DNA from: Candidatus Nomurabacteria bacterium
Lineage (GTDB): Bacteria; Patescibacteriota; Minisyncoccia; Phycocordibacterales; UBA2100
Length of the DNA stretch: 23,498 nucleotides
NCBI GenBank assembly: GCA_943359705.1
Contig: CALRIB010000006.1
Span: forward strand, 1 to 23,498
Direction: 5' to 3'
In this document: piece by piece, positions 6,748 to 12,262 of the stretch
Position numbering within the stretch: the stretch's first letter is position 1
Layout of the letters: each line of letters opens with the position of its first letter
The notes under the pieces: model-generated
The model's database searches: none
The model's input: the letters and a program-made list of their open reading frames with translations, nothing else
What the model was told of the DNA's origin: nothing
Made by a program: the position numbers and the translations under genes

Positions 6748-7287
6748 TTACCTGCCGACTGGAGCGGCGTAGCCGATGGGAACGGCGTGGCCTATTTCGA
6801 CTGCGTGACCGATCTCTACTGGGGTGCCGATGTCGACGGCGTAGCCTATTGGGACTGCATACCCTATCGGGACGGCGTAGCCGATGTTTACTGCGTAGCC
6901 GAGGTCGACTGCGTAGCCGATGTTAACTGCATAACCGATATTGACAGGGTACCCGATGTTGACGGGATAGCCGATGCTGACCGGGTAACCGATGTTTGCG
7001 GGGGAACTACCTTGCGCGCCATAGCCTCCGGCTGCGCCGTAACCGCCTGCTGCACCATATCCGCCCGCAGCGCCATAACCGGTGTCGCCGGGGCCGCCGA
7101 TGGAAGCGAATCCGCTTTCCTGTGTCGGATATCCGATGGGCGCCATGGTGCTCTGCTGCGTCGGGTAGCCGACGGGAGCGAAGCTGGCGTTGTTGTAATC
7201 GTTGTTGTAGTCGTAGTAACTCGCAGCGTATGCGGGCGTACCGACGAAAAGAATAGAGAACGCGAGGGCGAAAATTATTTTATTCAT
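6748..7287 (-). CDS. Secreted hexapeptide-repeat protein, sortase operon partner
   Basis: A 179-residue predicted exported protein: signal peptide (1-21, cleavage after AYA), a Tyr/Asn-rich start, two PIGYPTQ-like units, three GGYGAA units (about 70-92), then thirteen uninterrupted six-residue units (99-176) such as IGYPVN, IGYAVD and IGHAVE, ending VGR. Each unit fits the left-handed beta-helix hexapeptide pattern ([LIV]-[GAED]-x-x-[STAV]-x): Ile/Leu, Gly, two variable, Val/Ala, variable. Thirteen units would make about four coils. It starts 13 nt after the sortase stop codon, so the two are co-transcribed. No sorting motif or C-terminal helix is present, so it is released or bound non-covalently. 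Function unknown. Confidence 0.75.
   Translation of the reverse strand: MNKIIFALAFSILFVGTPAYAASYYDYNNDYNNASFAPVGYPTQQSTMAPIGYPTQESGFASIGGPGDTGYGAAGGYGAAGGYGAAGGYGAQGSSPANIGYPVSIGYPVNIGYPVNIGYAVNIGYAVDLGYAVNIGYAVPIGYAVPIGYAVDIGTPVEIGHAVEIGHAVPIGYAAPVGR
6760..6993 (-). repeat. Thirteen tandem 18-bp (hexapeptide) repeats
   Basis: Uninterrupted in-frame 18-bp units encoding [IL]G[YHT][AP][VA]x. Units vary most at the sixth codon (S, N, D, P or E) while Ile-Gly and Val stay fixed, as expected if the fold is under selection. The antisense frame also stays open because of the repeat, but this is a shadow. Confidence 0.9.
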
Positions 7288-7300
7288 ATTATTTTATCGG

Positions 7301-7945
7301 TTAGAACGTTGCTACTAAGTCGGCCTCGAGGATGTAGCGCGCACTCTTGCCGGTGAGCGTGTCGCAGGTCACGAGCGTGAGCTTGTGGCCGAGAGTCGGA
7401 GAGAGGTCGATGGTCGCCTCGGTGGCGTCTGCTTTGCGGACGCTGGTCACCGAGTAGACGAAGGATTTACCGCCACCCTGCACGGTGATTGAATCACCCG
7501 CCTTGAGTTCGGGGATGCGGTTGAAGGCCTTGAACATCTGGTTGTGCACAACCGGGAGGTGCGAGCTGTGCGCGAACAGAAGCACGTTGCCTTTTTCACC
7601 GAGCTTGGCGGAGTCGACATAGCGCGCGGGGCCTTTTTGGAGAAGTGCGTCGAGTGCATCAATGTTGGTCGTGGCCGGGTTTTGCACCGGAAGGTCGAGG
7701 TCGATGGCGGAGATGATGATGCGTTCGGGAAGAGCTGTCACGGCCGTCGGCTCTTCGCCGAGGACCGGGAGGTCGGAGAGCTGAACGCTTGAAGGAGTCT
7801 CGGGCGCAGCACAGTCGCCGCTGAGGTAGCACGGAGTGAAGCCCACCGAGTCGGCTGCCGAGAGCGAAAGAAAGAAAATCACCAGGGTGGCGGCCAAAAA
7901 GACCGGCGCGGGTGCCTTCTTTGAGCCAGTTTGCGGGCTATTCAT
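7301..7945 (-). CDS. Sortase (class uncertain)
   Basis: A membrane-anchored cysteine transpeptidase that cleaves a sorting motif and links proteins to the surface or to each other. The 214-residue protein has an N-terminal signal-anchor helix (about 14-32). Its sortase beta-barrel carries the catalytic triad: His126 (LLFAHSSH), Cys194 (LTLVTCDT) and Arg203 (SARYILEADL). The size and the TCDTLTGKSARYIL arrangement resemble the short class D/E-like sortases of Gram-positive and CPR bacteria. The promoter at 7954-7982 puts the RNA start within a few bases of the ATG. It heads an operon with the hexapeptide-repeat gene. The most likely substrate in the window is the IPYTG protein at 3169-4716, though that gene is transcribed separately. 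Confidence 0.88.
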   Translation of the reverse strand: MNSPQTGSKKAPAPVFLAATLVIFFLSLSAADSVGFTPCYLSGDCAAPETPSSVQLSDLPVLGEEPTAVTALPERIIISAIDLDLPVQNPATTNIDALDALLQKGPARYVDSAKLGEKGNVLLFAHSSHLPVVHNQMFKAFNRIPELKAGDSITVQGGGKSFVYSVTSVRKADATEATIDLSPTLGHKLTLVTCDTLTGKSARYILEADLVATF

Positions 7946-7953
7946 ATAGCGAT

Positions 7954-7982
7954 ACGATACACCATAATAACGATGATGTCAA
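7954..7982 (-). promoter_or_regulatory. Sortase operon promoter
   Basis: On the minus strand, TTGACA (7982-7977), a 17-bp spacer and TATCGT (7959-7954). The predicted start is near 7947, leaving a nearly leaderless mRNA for ATG 7945. Confidence 0.6.
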
Positions 7983-7999
7983 GTATGCTCCTAGGCTTG

Positions 8000-8036
8000 A
8001 GCCCGTTAGAGGACCGGCTCGGTCTTCTAACGGGCT
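8000..8036. repeat. 17-bp-stem inverted repeat between divergent promoters
   Basis: Outer arms AGCCCGTTAGA (8000-8010) and TCTAACGGGCT (8026-8036) are perfect. After one G-T pair, GACCG/CGGTC continue the stem around a GCT loop. Neither side has a T-run, so it is not a typical terminator. The right arm touches the -35 box (8036-8041) of the gene at 8089. Confidence 0.85.
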
Positions 8037-8063
8037 TGACAAGTGGAAAATACGTAGTACTAT
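8036..8063 (+). promoter_or_regulatory. Promoter of the CARDB-like surface protein
   Basis: TTGACA (8036-8041), a 16-bp spacer and TACTAT (8058-8063). Start near 8070, about 19 nt before ATG 8089; no Shine-Dalgarno site is apparent. Confidence 0.6.
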
Positions 8064-8088
8064 GGCGCCCATACCATAAATCACTTAT

Positions 8089-9240
8089 ATGGCAGACACC
8101 ACCATGCAAAACGGCGACGAGCGCAGCAGCCTGCTCTCAAATATCCTCGCCATTATCGGATTTATCATCCTGATAGTGGTTGTGATTTGGGGTCTCGTGC
8201 ACCTCGCCTCCATCTCGCGCGACTGGTTCTCTTCCCTCTTCGGCGGCTCCTCGTCTTCCATCGTTGTAAACGCTCCGGCCACAACGACCTCCGGCACCCC
8301 CTTCACCATCTCGTGGAAATATGCTTCGAAAGACAAGGGCACCTACGCCTTCCTCTATCAATGCCGCAGCGGTTTTCAATTCCAGACTCCCGGTACCAAC
8401 GGCACCGAGAACGGCGTCCCGTGCGGAGCCGCTTTCACTGTCGCCGGTACTGACAACAAACTTGTTGTCACCCCTTTCTTGAGCGGCAACACCAACTTGA
8501 AAGTACCTCTCTCTATCATCTTTATGCCGACAGCTACCGGCACCCAGGTGCAGGGCAGCGCTTCGACGACCGTTGTTCCGTCAACTGTTGTCACACCGGC
8601 GCCGGCTCCTATCGTAATCACTCCTGCTCCGAACCCAACGCCTGCTCCTACGCCGGCTCCGGCGAAACCCGCAAAACCCACGACACCGGCAGACCTCGCG
8701 GTCACCGTTATCTCACTCAGCACCGACGCATACGGCAATGGCGTTGCCACCTTCGACATCGCCAACCGTGGCGGCTCCTCGACCGGCTCGTACTACTTCA
8801 CCGCACAGCTTCCGACTTCCGCTGCCGGCTCGTACAACTACACATCACCCTCGCAAGTCTCGCTCGCTTCCGGTGGTCACGTCTTGAACACACTTCGCTT
8901 CTCGCAAGCGGTGAGCGGTGTCTTCAGTGTCTCGGTCAACGGCTCCGACTCCAACAAGAGCAACAACTATGCGTCGCAGAATCTCGGAGCGCAGTACCTG
9001 CCTACCGGACAGGCAGGCAACTACAACTATCAAAACACGTACAACAATTCGAGTTACAACTACGCGCCGTACACCTACTCACAGACTGCGGGCTACGGAT
9101 ACCAGTACCAGACGAATCCGACACCGTACACGACCTACCAAAACGTTCCGGGCTACGGATACACCAACGTCTATAACCAGTATCCGAACGGTTATAACAG
9201 CAATCAGTACTACCAGACGCAGTATCCGTACACCTACTAA
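8089..9240 (+). CDS. Membrane-anchored surface protein with Ig-like and CARDB-like domains
   Basis: A 383-residue predicted surface protein. The N-terminus is short and cytoplasmic, followed by one helix (about 17-42) that anchors the rest outside. Residues 57-165 form a beta-rich, Ig-like domain with two Cys (LYQCRSG, GVPCGAA). A Pro/Ala-rich linker (about 168-200) follows. Residues 203-300 resemble a CARDB-type domain (ADLAVTVISLS, FDIANRGGSSTGSYYF, SDSNKSNNY), a fold common in adhesins. The last 80 residues are Tyr/Asn/Gln-rich without charge. LPTGQAG at the tail junction is encoded by a palindrome and is not a sorting signal. It is divergent from the sortase operon across a strong inverted repeat and ends at a perfect terminator. 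Role in adhesion is inferred. Confidence 0.8.
   Translation: MADTTMQNGDERSSLLSNILAIIGFIILIVVVIWGLVHLASISRDWFSSLFGGSSSSIVVNAPATTTSGTPFTISWKYASKDKGTYAFLYQCRSGFQFQTPGTNGTENGVPCGAAFTVAGTDNKLVVTPFLSGNTNLKVPLSIIFMPTATGTQVQGSASTTVVPSTVVTPAPAPIVITPAPNPTPAPTPAPAKPAKPTTPADLAVTVISLSTDAYGNGVATFDIANRGGSSTGSYYFTAQLPTSAAGSYNYTSPSQVSLASGGHVLNTLRFSQAVSGVFSVSVNGSDSNKSNNYASQNLGAQYLPTGQAGNYNYQNTYNNSSYNYAPYTYSQTAGYGYQYQTNPTPYTTYQNVPGYGYTNVYNQYPNGYNSNQYYQTQYPYTY
8997..9017. repeat. Short palindrome inside a coding region
   Basis: CCTGCCT, a 7-nt loop (ACCGGAC), then AGGCAGG, encoding YLPTGQAG. It falls exactly at the boundary between the CARDB-like domain and the low-complexity tail, and resembles a small interspersed palindromic unit. 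Only one clear copy is visible here. Confidence 0.5.
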
Positions 9241-9256
9241 GAACAGATCCGACTGA

Positions 9257-9290
9257 TCAAAAAGGCGTCCCACGTGGGACGCCTTTTTGA
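9257..9290. terminator. Perfect palindromic terminator
   Basis: A 34-bp perfect palindrome with GGCGTCCCAC arms, flanked by A5 and T5 tracts. It ends the surface-protein gene and could also stop transcription from the minus-strand gene at 9356-9925. Confidence 0.9.
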
Positions 9291-9310
9291 AATGAGCGAC
9301 GATTACCACA

Positions 9311-9346
9311 CATGCTATTTCTGCGCTATAGCGTAAAGATAGTACG
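9311..9346. repeat. 36-bp near-palindrome, copy downstream of the PaaX/Cas2-like gene
   Basis: Central CGCTATAGCG (9324-9333) with outer arms CATGCTAT and ATAGTACG. It matches the copy at 9923-9958 at 29 of 36 positions and has the same length. It ends 9 bp before the stop codon of the gene. Confidence 0.8.
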
Positions 9347-9355
9347 TGAGTCCGA

Positions 9356-9925
9356 TCACGATTTTCTCAAACCGAATGCCTTTCTCAAACGCCAATCCCG
9401 TTCGAGTTCGTCAACGATCATATACAAGACATCTTTGCCAATCCGGAAATCGGCCTTCAAAAGTGCGACAAGGTCCTCGCAGTCATACGGGTACGCCCAC
9501 ACACTGTCTTGCAGTCGTTCAAAACCGACACGCATCAACGTTCGCCGGATCTTGTCGCGAACACTCTTCCGATACTCCGGAATGTCAAAAATAAGCACGC
9601 GCCAGCGGCCGTCCCACTTGGATTTCTTTACAGAGTATTCTGCTTCAAGAAGTGCTATCTTAGCCGCACCTTTTGGAGTTAAGTGGAATTTCCCTTGTTT
9701 TTTGAGAAGCAGTCCTCGCTTTACGAGAAGACGACGTGTCCGCCCTATGGTACTAGAATCGTTAGCTAATTGCGGAAGAAGCCCCATCTTTTGAAGTGCT
9801 GCTGGCATGTTCGGTGCCGCAATAAAGACCCCCAGAAGCGCGGCCGCTTTCACGGTGGCTAAAATGCCGTATTTTAAATCACGTCTTCGCTTTCTCTTTC
9901 TTCCGGCCTGCTCAATGTGTCCCAT
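9356..9925 (-). CDS. PaaX-like protein: winged helix plus Cas2-type ferredoxin fold
   Basis: A 189-residue protein. The basic N-terminus (GRKRKRRRDLKYG) leads into a helical stretch and a winged-helix region (about 57-95, IGRTRRLLVKRG and KFHLTPKGAAKI). Residues 108-188 match the C-terminal region of PaaX-family regulators, which shares the Cas2 fold: WRVLIFDIPEYRK with Asp114 at the position of the Cas2 metal-binding Asp, then LMRVGFERLQDSVWAYPYD. Such proteins are frequent in CPR genomes and are sometimes labelled Cas2; no cas1 or CRISPR array is near. The gene stands alone, and its ATG lies inside one of two 36-bp palindromes that bracket it. Probably a DNA-binding regulator that controls itself, though a nuclease or element-mobility role is not excluded. 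Confidence 0.8.
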   Translation of the reverse strand: MGHIEQAGRKRKRRRDLKYGILATVKAAALLGVFIAAPNMPAALQKMGLLPQLANDSSTIGRTRRLLVKRGLLLKKQGKFHLTPKGAAKIALLEAEYSVKKSKWDGRWRVLIFDIPEYRKSVRDKIRRTLMRVGFERLQDSVWAYPYDCEDLVALLKADFRIGKDVLYMIVDELERDWRLRKAFGLRKS

Positions 9926-9958
9926 ACTATATCTACGCTATAGCGCAATTATAGTATG
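9923..9958. repeat. 36-bp near-palindrome, copy over the PaaX/Cas2-like promoter and start codon
   Basis: Outer arms CATACTATA and TATAGTATG are perfectly complementary, and the centre CGCTATAGCG (9936-9945) is a perfect palindrome. The copy covers the -10 box, the predicted start site and the ATG (complement of 9923-9925), as an operator for autorepression would. Confidence 0.85.
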
Positions 9959-9978
9959 TCGAAAATATGGCATATCAA
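9948..9978 (-). promoter_or_regulatory. Promoter of the PaaX/Cas2-like gene
   Basis: TATAAT (9953-9948) on the minus strand with a possible TTGATA (9978-9973) at a wide 19-bp spacing. The predicted start, near 9941, lies inside the palindrome centre. Confidence 0.5.
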
Positions 9979-10002
9979 GACACATGTGGACACTATAACG
10001 AG

Positions 10003-12075
10003 CTAAATATCGAGCGTCGCTTCCTTGGCGTGACTTTGGATGAACGATTTGCGGGAAGGGACGTCGGTGCCCATGAGCATATCGAACACCTGGTCGGCTT
10101 CTTGCGCGTCTTCAACTCTCACTTGTTTGAGAATGCGACGGGCAGGATCCATCGTGGTTTCCCAGAGTTCTTCGGAATTCATTTCACCTAAACCTTTGTA
10201 GCGCTGCACTGAGATCTTCGGAGCCTTTTTGGTTTTGGTCTCTTCCACTTCCTCACCTTCCACCGGCTCCGGCTCTTCTACCTCGGCCATTTCGCTTTCG
10301 ATGGGCATGTCTTTGCCCACAAATTTTATGCGCTCCTCATCGGAATATGCGTATGCGATTTCCTTCCCCTTCTTGATCTTAAAGAGCGGCGGCTGCGCAA
10401 TGTAAAGGAAACCGCCGTCGATGACCGGGCGGAAGTGGCGGTACAAAAGTGTGAGGAGAAGCGTGCGGATGTGCGCGCCGTCCACGTCGGCATCGGTCGC
10501 GATGATTATTTTGTGGTAGCGAAGTTTGCTGATATCAAAAATGTCGCCGATGGCGGTGCCAAGCGCGATGATGAGATTTTTGATTTGCTCGGATGAGAGC
10601 ATCTTGTCGAGCCGTGCGCGTTCGATGTTGAGGATTTTGCCGCGAAGCGGAAGCACGGCCTGGATGCGGCGGTCTCGGCCCATTTTGGCGGTGCCTCCGG
10701 CGGAGTCTCCCTCTACGATGAAAAGCTCGGATTCTTCAGCGCTCTTGCTCTGACAGTCGGCGAGCTTGCCGGGGAGTGTCATGCCGTCGAGCGCGCCCTT
10801 GCGCAGGATTGAATCTTTGGCGGCCTTCGCGGCTTTGCGCGCCTTCATGGCGAGTGTCACTTTGCCGGCGATTGCACGTGCGTCGTCGGGGTGTTCTTCG
10901 AGGAAAGCGGTAAAGGCTTCACTGAAAACGGTCTCCGTGGCGCCGCGAGCTTCCACACTTCCGAGTTTGCCCTTGGTCTGGCCTTCAAACTGCACTTCCC
11001 GCATTTTTACGGAAATGACCGCGGTGATGCCTTCGAGTACATCTTCGCCGGTGAAGCTGTCACCCTCTTTGCCGGAGCCGTTTTTATTGACGTTGTTGAG
11101 ACTACGCGTGAGCGCGGTCTTGAAGCCGGTCACGTGCATGCCGCCCTCACTGTTGTAAATGTTGTTGGCAAAGGCCATCAGGCGCGCCGTGATGTCGTCG
11201 ACGTACTGCAGCGCAATTTCTACCGTGACGCCGTCCTGTTCCTTTTCTACGTAGAAGATATTTTTGTGGATGGGCTCCTGGTGGCGGTTTTGGAAGGCTA
11301 CGAGCGAGCGAAGACCGCCTTCGAAGTAGAAGGTCATCGACGGCGCGTCGAGGCCGAGTTCGCGGAGGTAGAAGGCGTCGTCCTCTTTGAAATTGTCTGC
11401 TTTACGGAGGTCGATGATAGAGATGCGGAGGCCTTTCACCAGATAGGCCTGCTGGCGCATGTGGGCCACGATCGTGTCCCAATTGAATTCGCGATCGGGG
11501 AAAATGGAGGAGTCGGCTTCGAAGGTGGTAATAGTGCCGTGCAGTTTGGATGAGCCAATCTTTTTCGTCTTCCCTACCGGCTTGCCGCCGTTCTTGTATT
11601 CCTGCACATGCCTGCCACCGTCGCGATGCACCTCCGCTTTCACGTATGTCGAGAGCGCGTTGACGACCGACACGCCGACGCCGTGCAGACCGCCCGAAAC
11701 CTTGTATCCGTCGCCGCCGAATTTTCCTCCGGCGTGAAGAATGGTCATGACCGTTTCGAGTGTTGAGACTTTGGTCTTGGGGTGAATTTCTACCGGAATA
11801 CCGCGGCCGTTGTCGGCCACACGCACACGGTTGTCGGGCAAAAGCGCAACTTCGATGTCGTCGCAGAAACCACCCATCGCCTCATCGCGCGAGTTGTCAA
11901 AGACTTCCCAGACGAGGTGGTGCAAACCGGCCACACCGGTGGTGCCGATATACATGCCCGGCCTTCGGCGTACGGCCTCCAGCCCCTCCAAGACTGTAAT
12001 GTCACTGGCTCCGTACGAAGAAGCCGCCTTTTTCGGGGCGGTTTCGGTGGCCTTTTTCGCCTTCTTTTCAGCCAT
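10003..12075 (-). CDS. gyrB: DNA gyrase subunit B
   Basis: ATPase/TOPRIM subunit of the type II topoisomerase that introduces negative supercoils. The 690-residue protein has a Lys/Ala-rich N-terminal extension (1-22), then the GHKL ATPase domain. Visible ATPase motifs are EVFDNSRDEAMGG, DNGRGIPV and GGLHGVGVSVVNAL. The transducer domain follows, then TOPRIM with EGDSAGGTAKMGRDR (Glu455) and DADVDGAHIRTL (Asp528, Asp530, Asp532). The C-terminal tail has QRYKGLGEMN. An acidic insert (MAEVEEPEPVEGEEVEE) sits before the QRYKGLGEMN segment. The usual Ile of DNSIDEA is Arg here. ParE is a related alternative, but the QRYKGLGEMN tail and overall organisation favour GyrB. It is divergent from pheS with a very short predicted leader. 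Confidence 0.93.
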   Translation of the reverse strand: MAEKKAKKATETAPKKAASSYGASDITVLEGLEAVRRRPGMYIGTTGVAGLHHLVWEVFDNSRDEAMGGFCDDIEVALLPDNRVRVADNGRGIPVEIHPKTKVSTLETVMTILHAGGKFGGDGYKVSGGLHGVGVSVVNALSTYVKAEVHRDGGRHVQEYKNGGKPVGKTKKIGSSKLHGTITTFEADSSIFPDREFNWDTIVAHMRQQAYLVKGLRISIIDLRKADNFKEDDAFYLRELGLDAPSMTFYFEGGLRSLVAFQNRHQEPIHKNIFYVEKEQDGVTVEIALQYVDDITARLMAFANNIYNSEGGMHVTGFKTALTRSLNNVNKNGSGKEGDSFTGEDVLEGITAVISVKMREVQFEGQTKGKLGSVEARGATETVFSEAFTAFLEEHPDDARAIAGKVTLAMKARKAAKAAKDSILRKGALDGMTLPGKLADCQSKSAEESELFIVEGDSAGGTAKMGRDRRIQAVLPLRGKILNIERARLDKMLSSEQIKNLIIALGTAIGDIFDISKLRYHKIIIATDADVDGAHIRTLLLTLLYRHFRPVIDGGFLYIAQPPLFKIKKGKEIAYAYSDEERIKFVGKDMPIESEMAEVEEPEPVEGEEVEETKTKKAPKISVQRYKGLGEMNSEELWETTMDPARRILKQVRVEDAQEADQVFDMLMGTDVPSRKSFIQSHAKEATLDI

Positions 12076-12088
12076 ATTTAGTGCGTTC

Positions 12089-12117
12089 AGTATACCCCAT
12101 GAGATACCTTTAGTCCA
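12089..12117 (-). promoter_or_regulatory. gyrB promoter
   Basis: On the minus strand, TGGACT (12117-12112), a 17-bp spacer and TATACT (12094-12089). The start would be near 12082, only a few bases before ATG 12075. The -10 box overlaps the left arm of the 16-bp inverted repeat. Confidence 0.5.
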
Positions 12118-12195
12118 CCGATTTTGTGGACAAAAAGTGCTTACTTTTCAACAAGATTTCACTCCGGAATCGACGCGCTTATCTCACGGGGTATA
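12091..12195. repeat. Long-range 16-bp inverted repeat in the gyrB-pheS spacer
   Basis: TATACCCCATGAGATA (12091-12106) is the reverse complement of TATCTCACGGGGTATA (12180-12195) at 15 of 16 positions. The arms are 73 bp apart. A smaller palindrome, GTCCAC/GTGGAC, lies between them (12113-12118, 12126-12131). Confidence 0.8.
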
Positions 12196-12237
12196 GCAAA
12201 AAACACCCTCTTTGGCTAGTGGAAATCCACTGGTAAC

Positions 12238-12246
12238 TGCTATACT
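12238..12246 (+). promoter_or_regulatory. Extended -10 promoter of pheS
   Basis: TGC followed by TATACT (12241-12246), 16 nt before ATG 12263. This supports 12263 as the start rather than upstream in-frame alternatives that overlap the promoter. Confidence 0.55.
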
Positions 12247-12262
12247 CGCTCTGAAACCAACT

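Noticed and set aside
6787..7356. Plus-strand 189-aa frame with Asp/Val-rich repeats opposite the hexapeptide gene
   Set aside because: It is the antisense reading of the 18-bp repeats, without a signal peptide or ribosome site; the minus-strand gene has a signal peptide and operon context.
8986..9020. LPTG-like string (YLPTGQAG) as a sortase sorting signal in the CARDB-like protein
   Set aside because: No hydrophobic helix or basic end follows; the protein is anchored at its N-terminus and the string is encoded by a DNA palindrome.
9356..9925. CRISPR-Cas locus on the basis of a Cas2-like domain
   Set aside because: No direct-repeat array with spacers and no other cas gene; the protein has a winged-helix N-terminus as in PaaX.
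10003..12075. ParE rather than GyrB
   Set aside because: The overall motifs fit GyrB; no parC or gyrA neighbour is present to argue otherwise. Not fully excluded.
12111..12135. Replication origin in the gyrB-pheS spacer (one DnaA-box-like sequence)
   Set aside because: Only one near match, no cluster and no dnaA or dnaN nearby.
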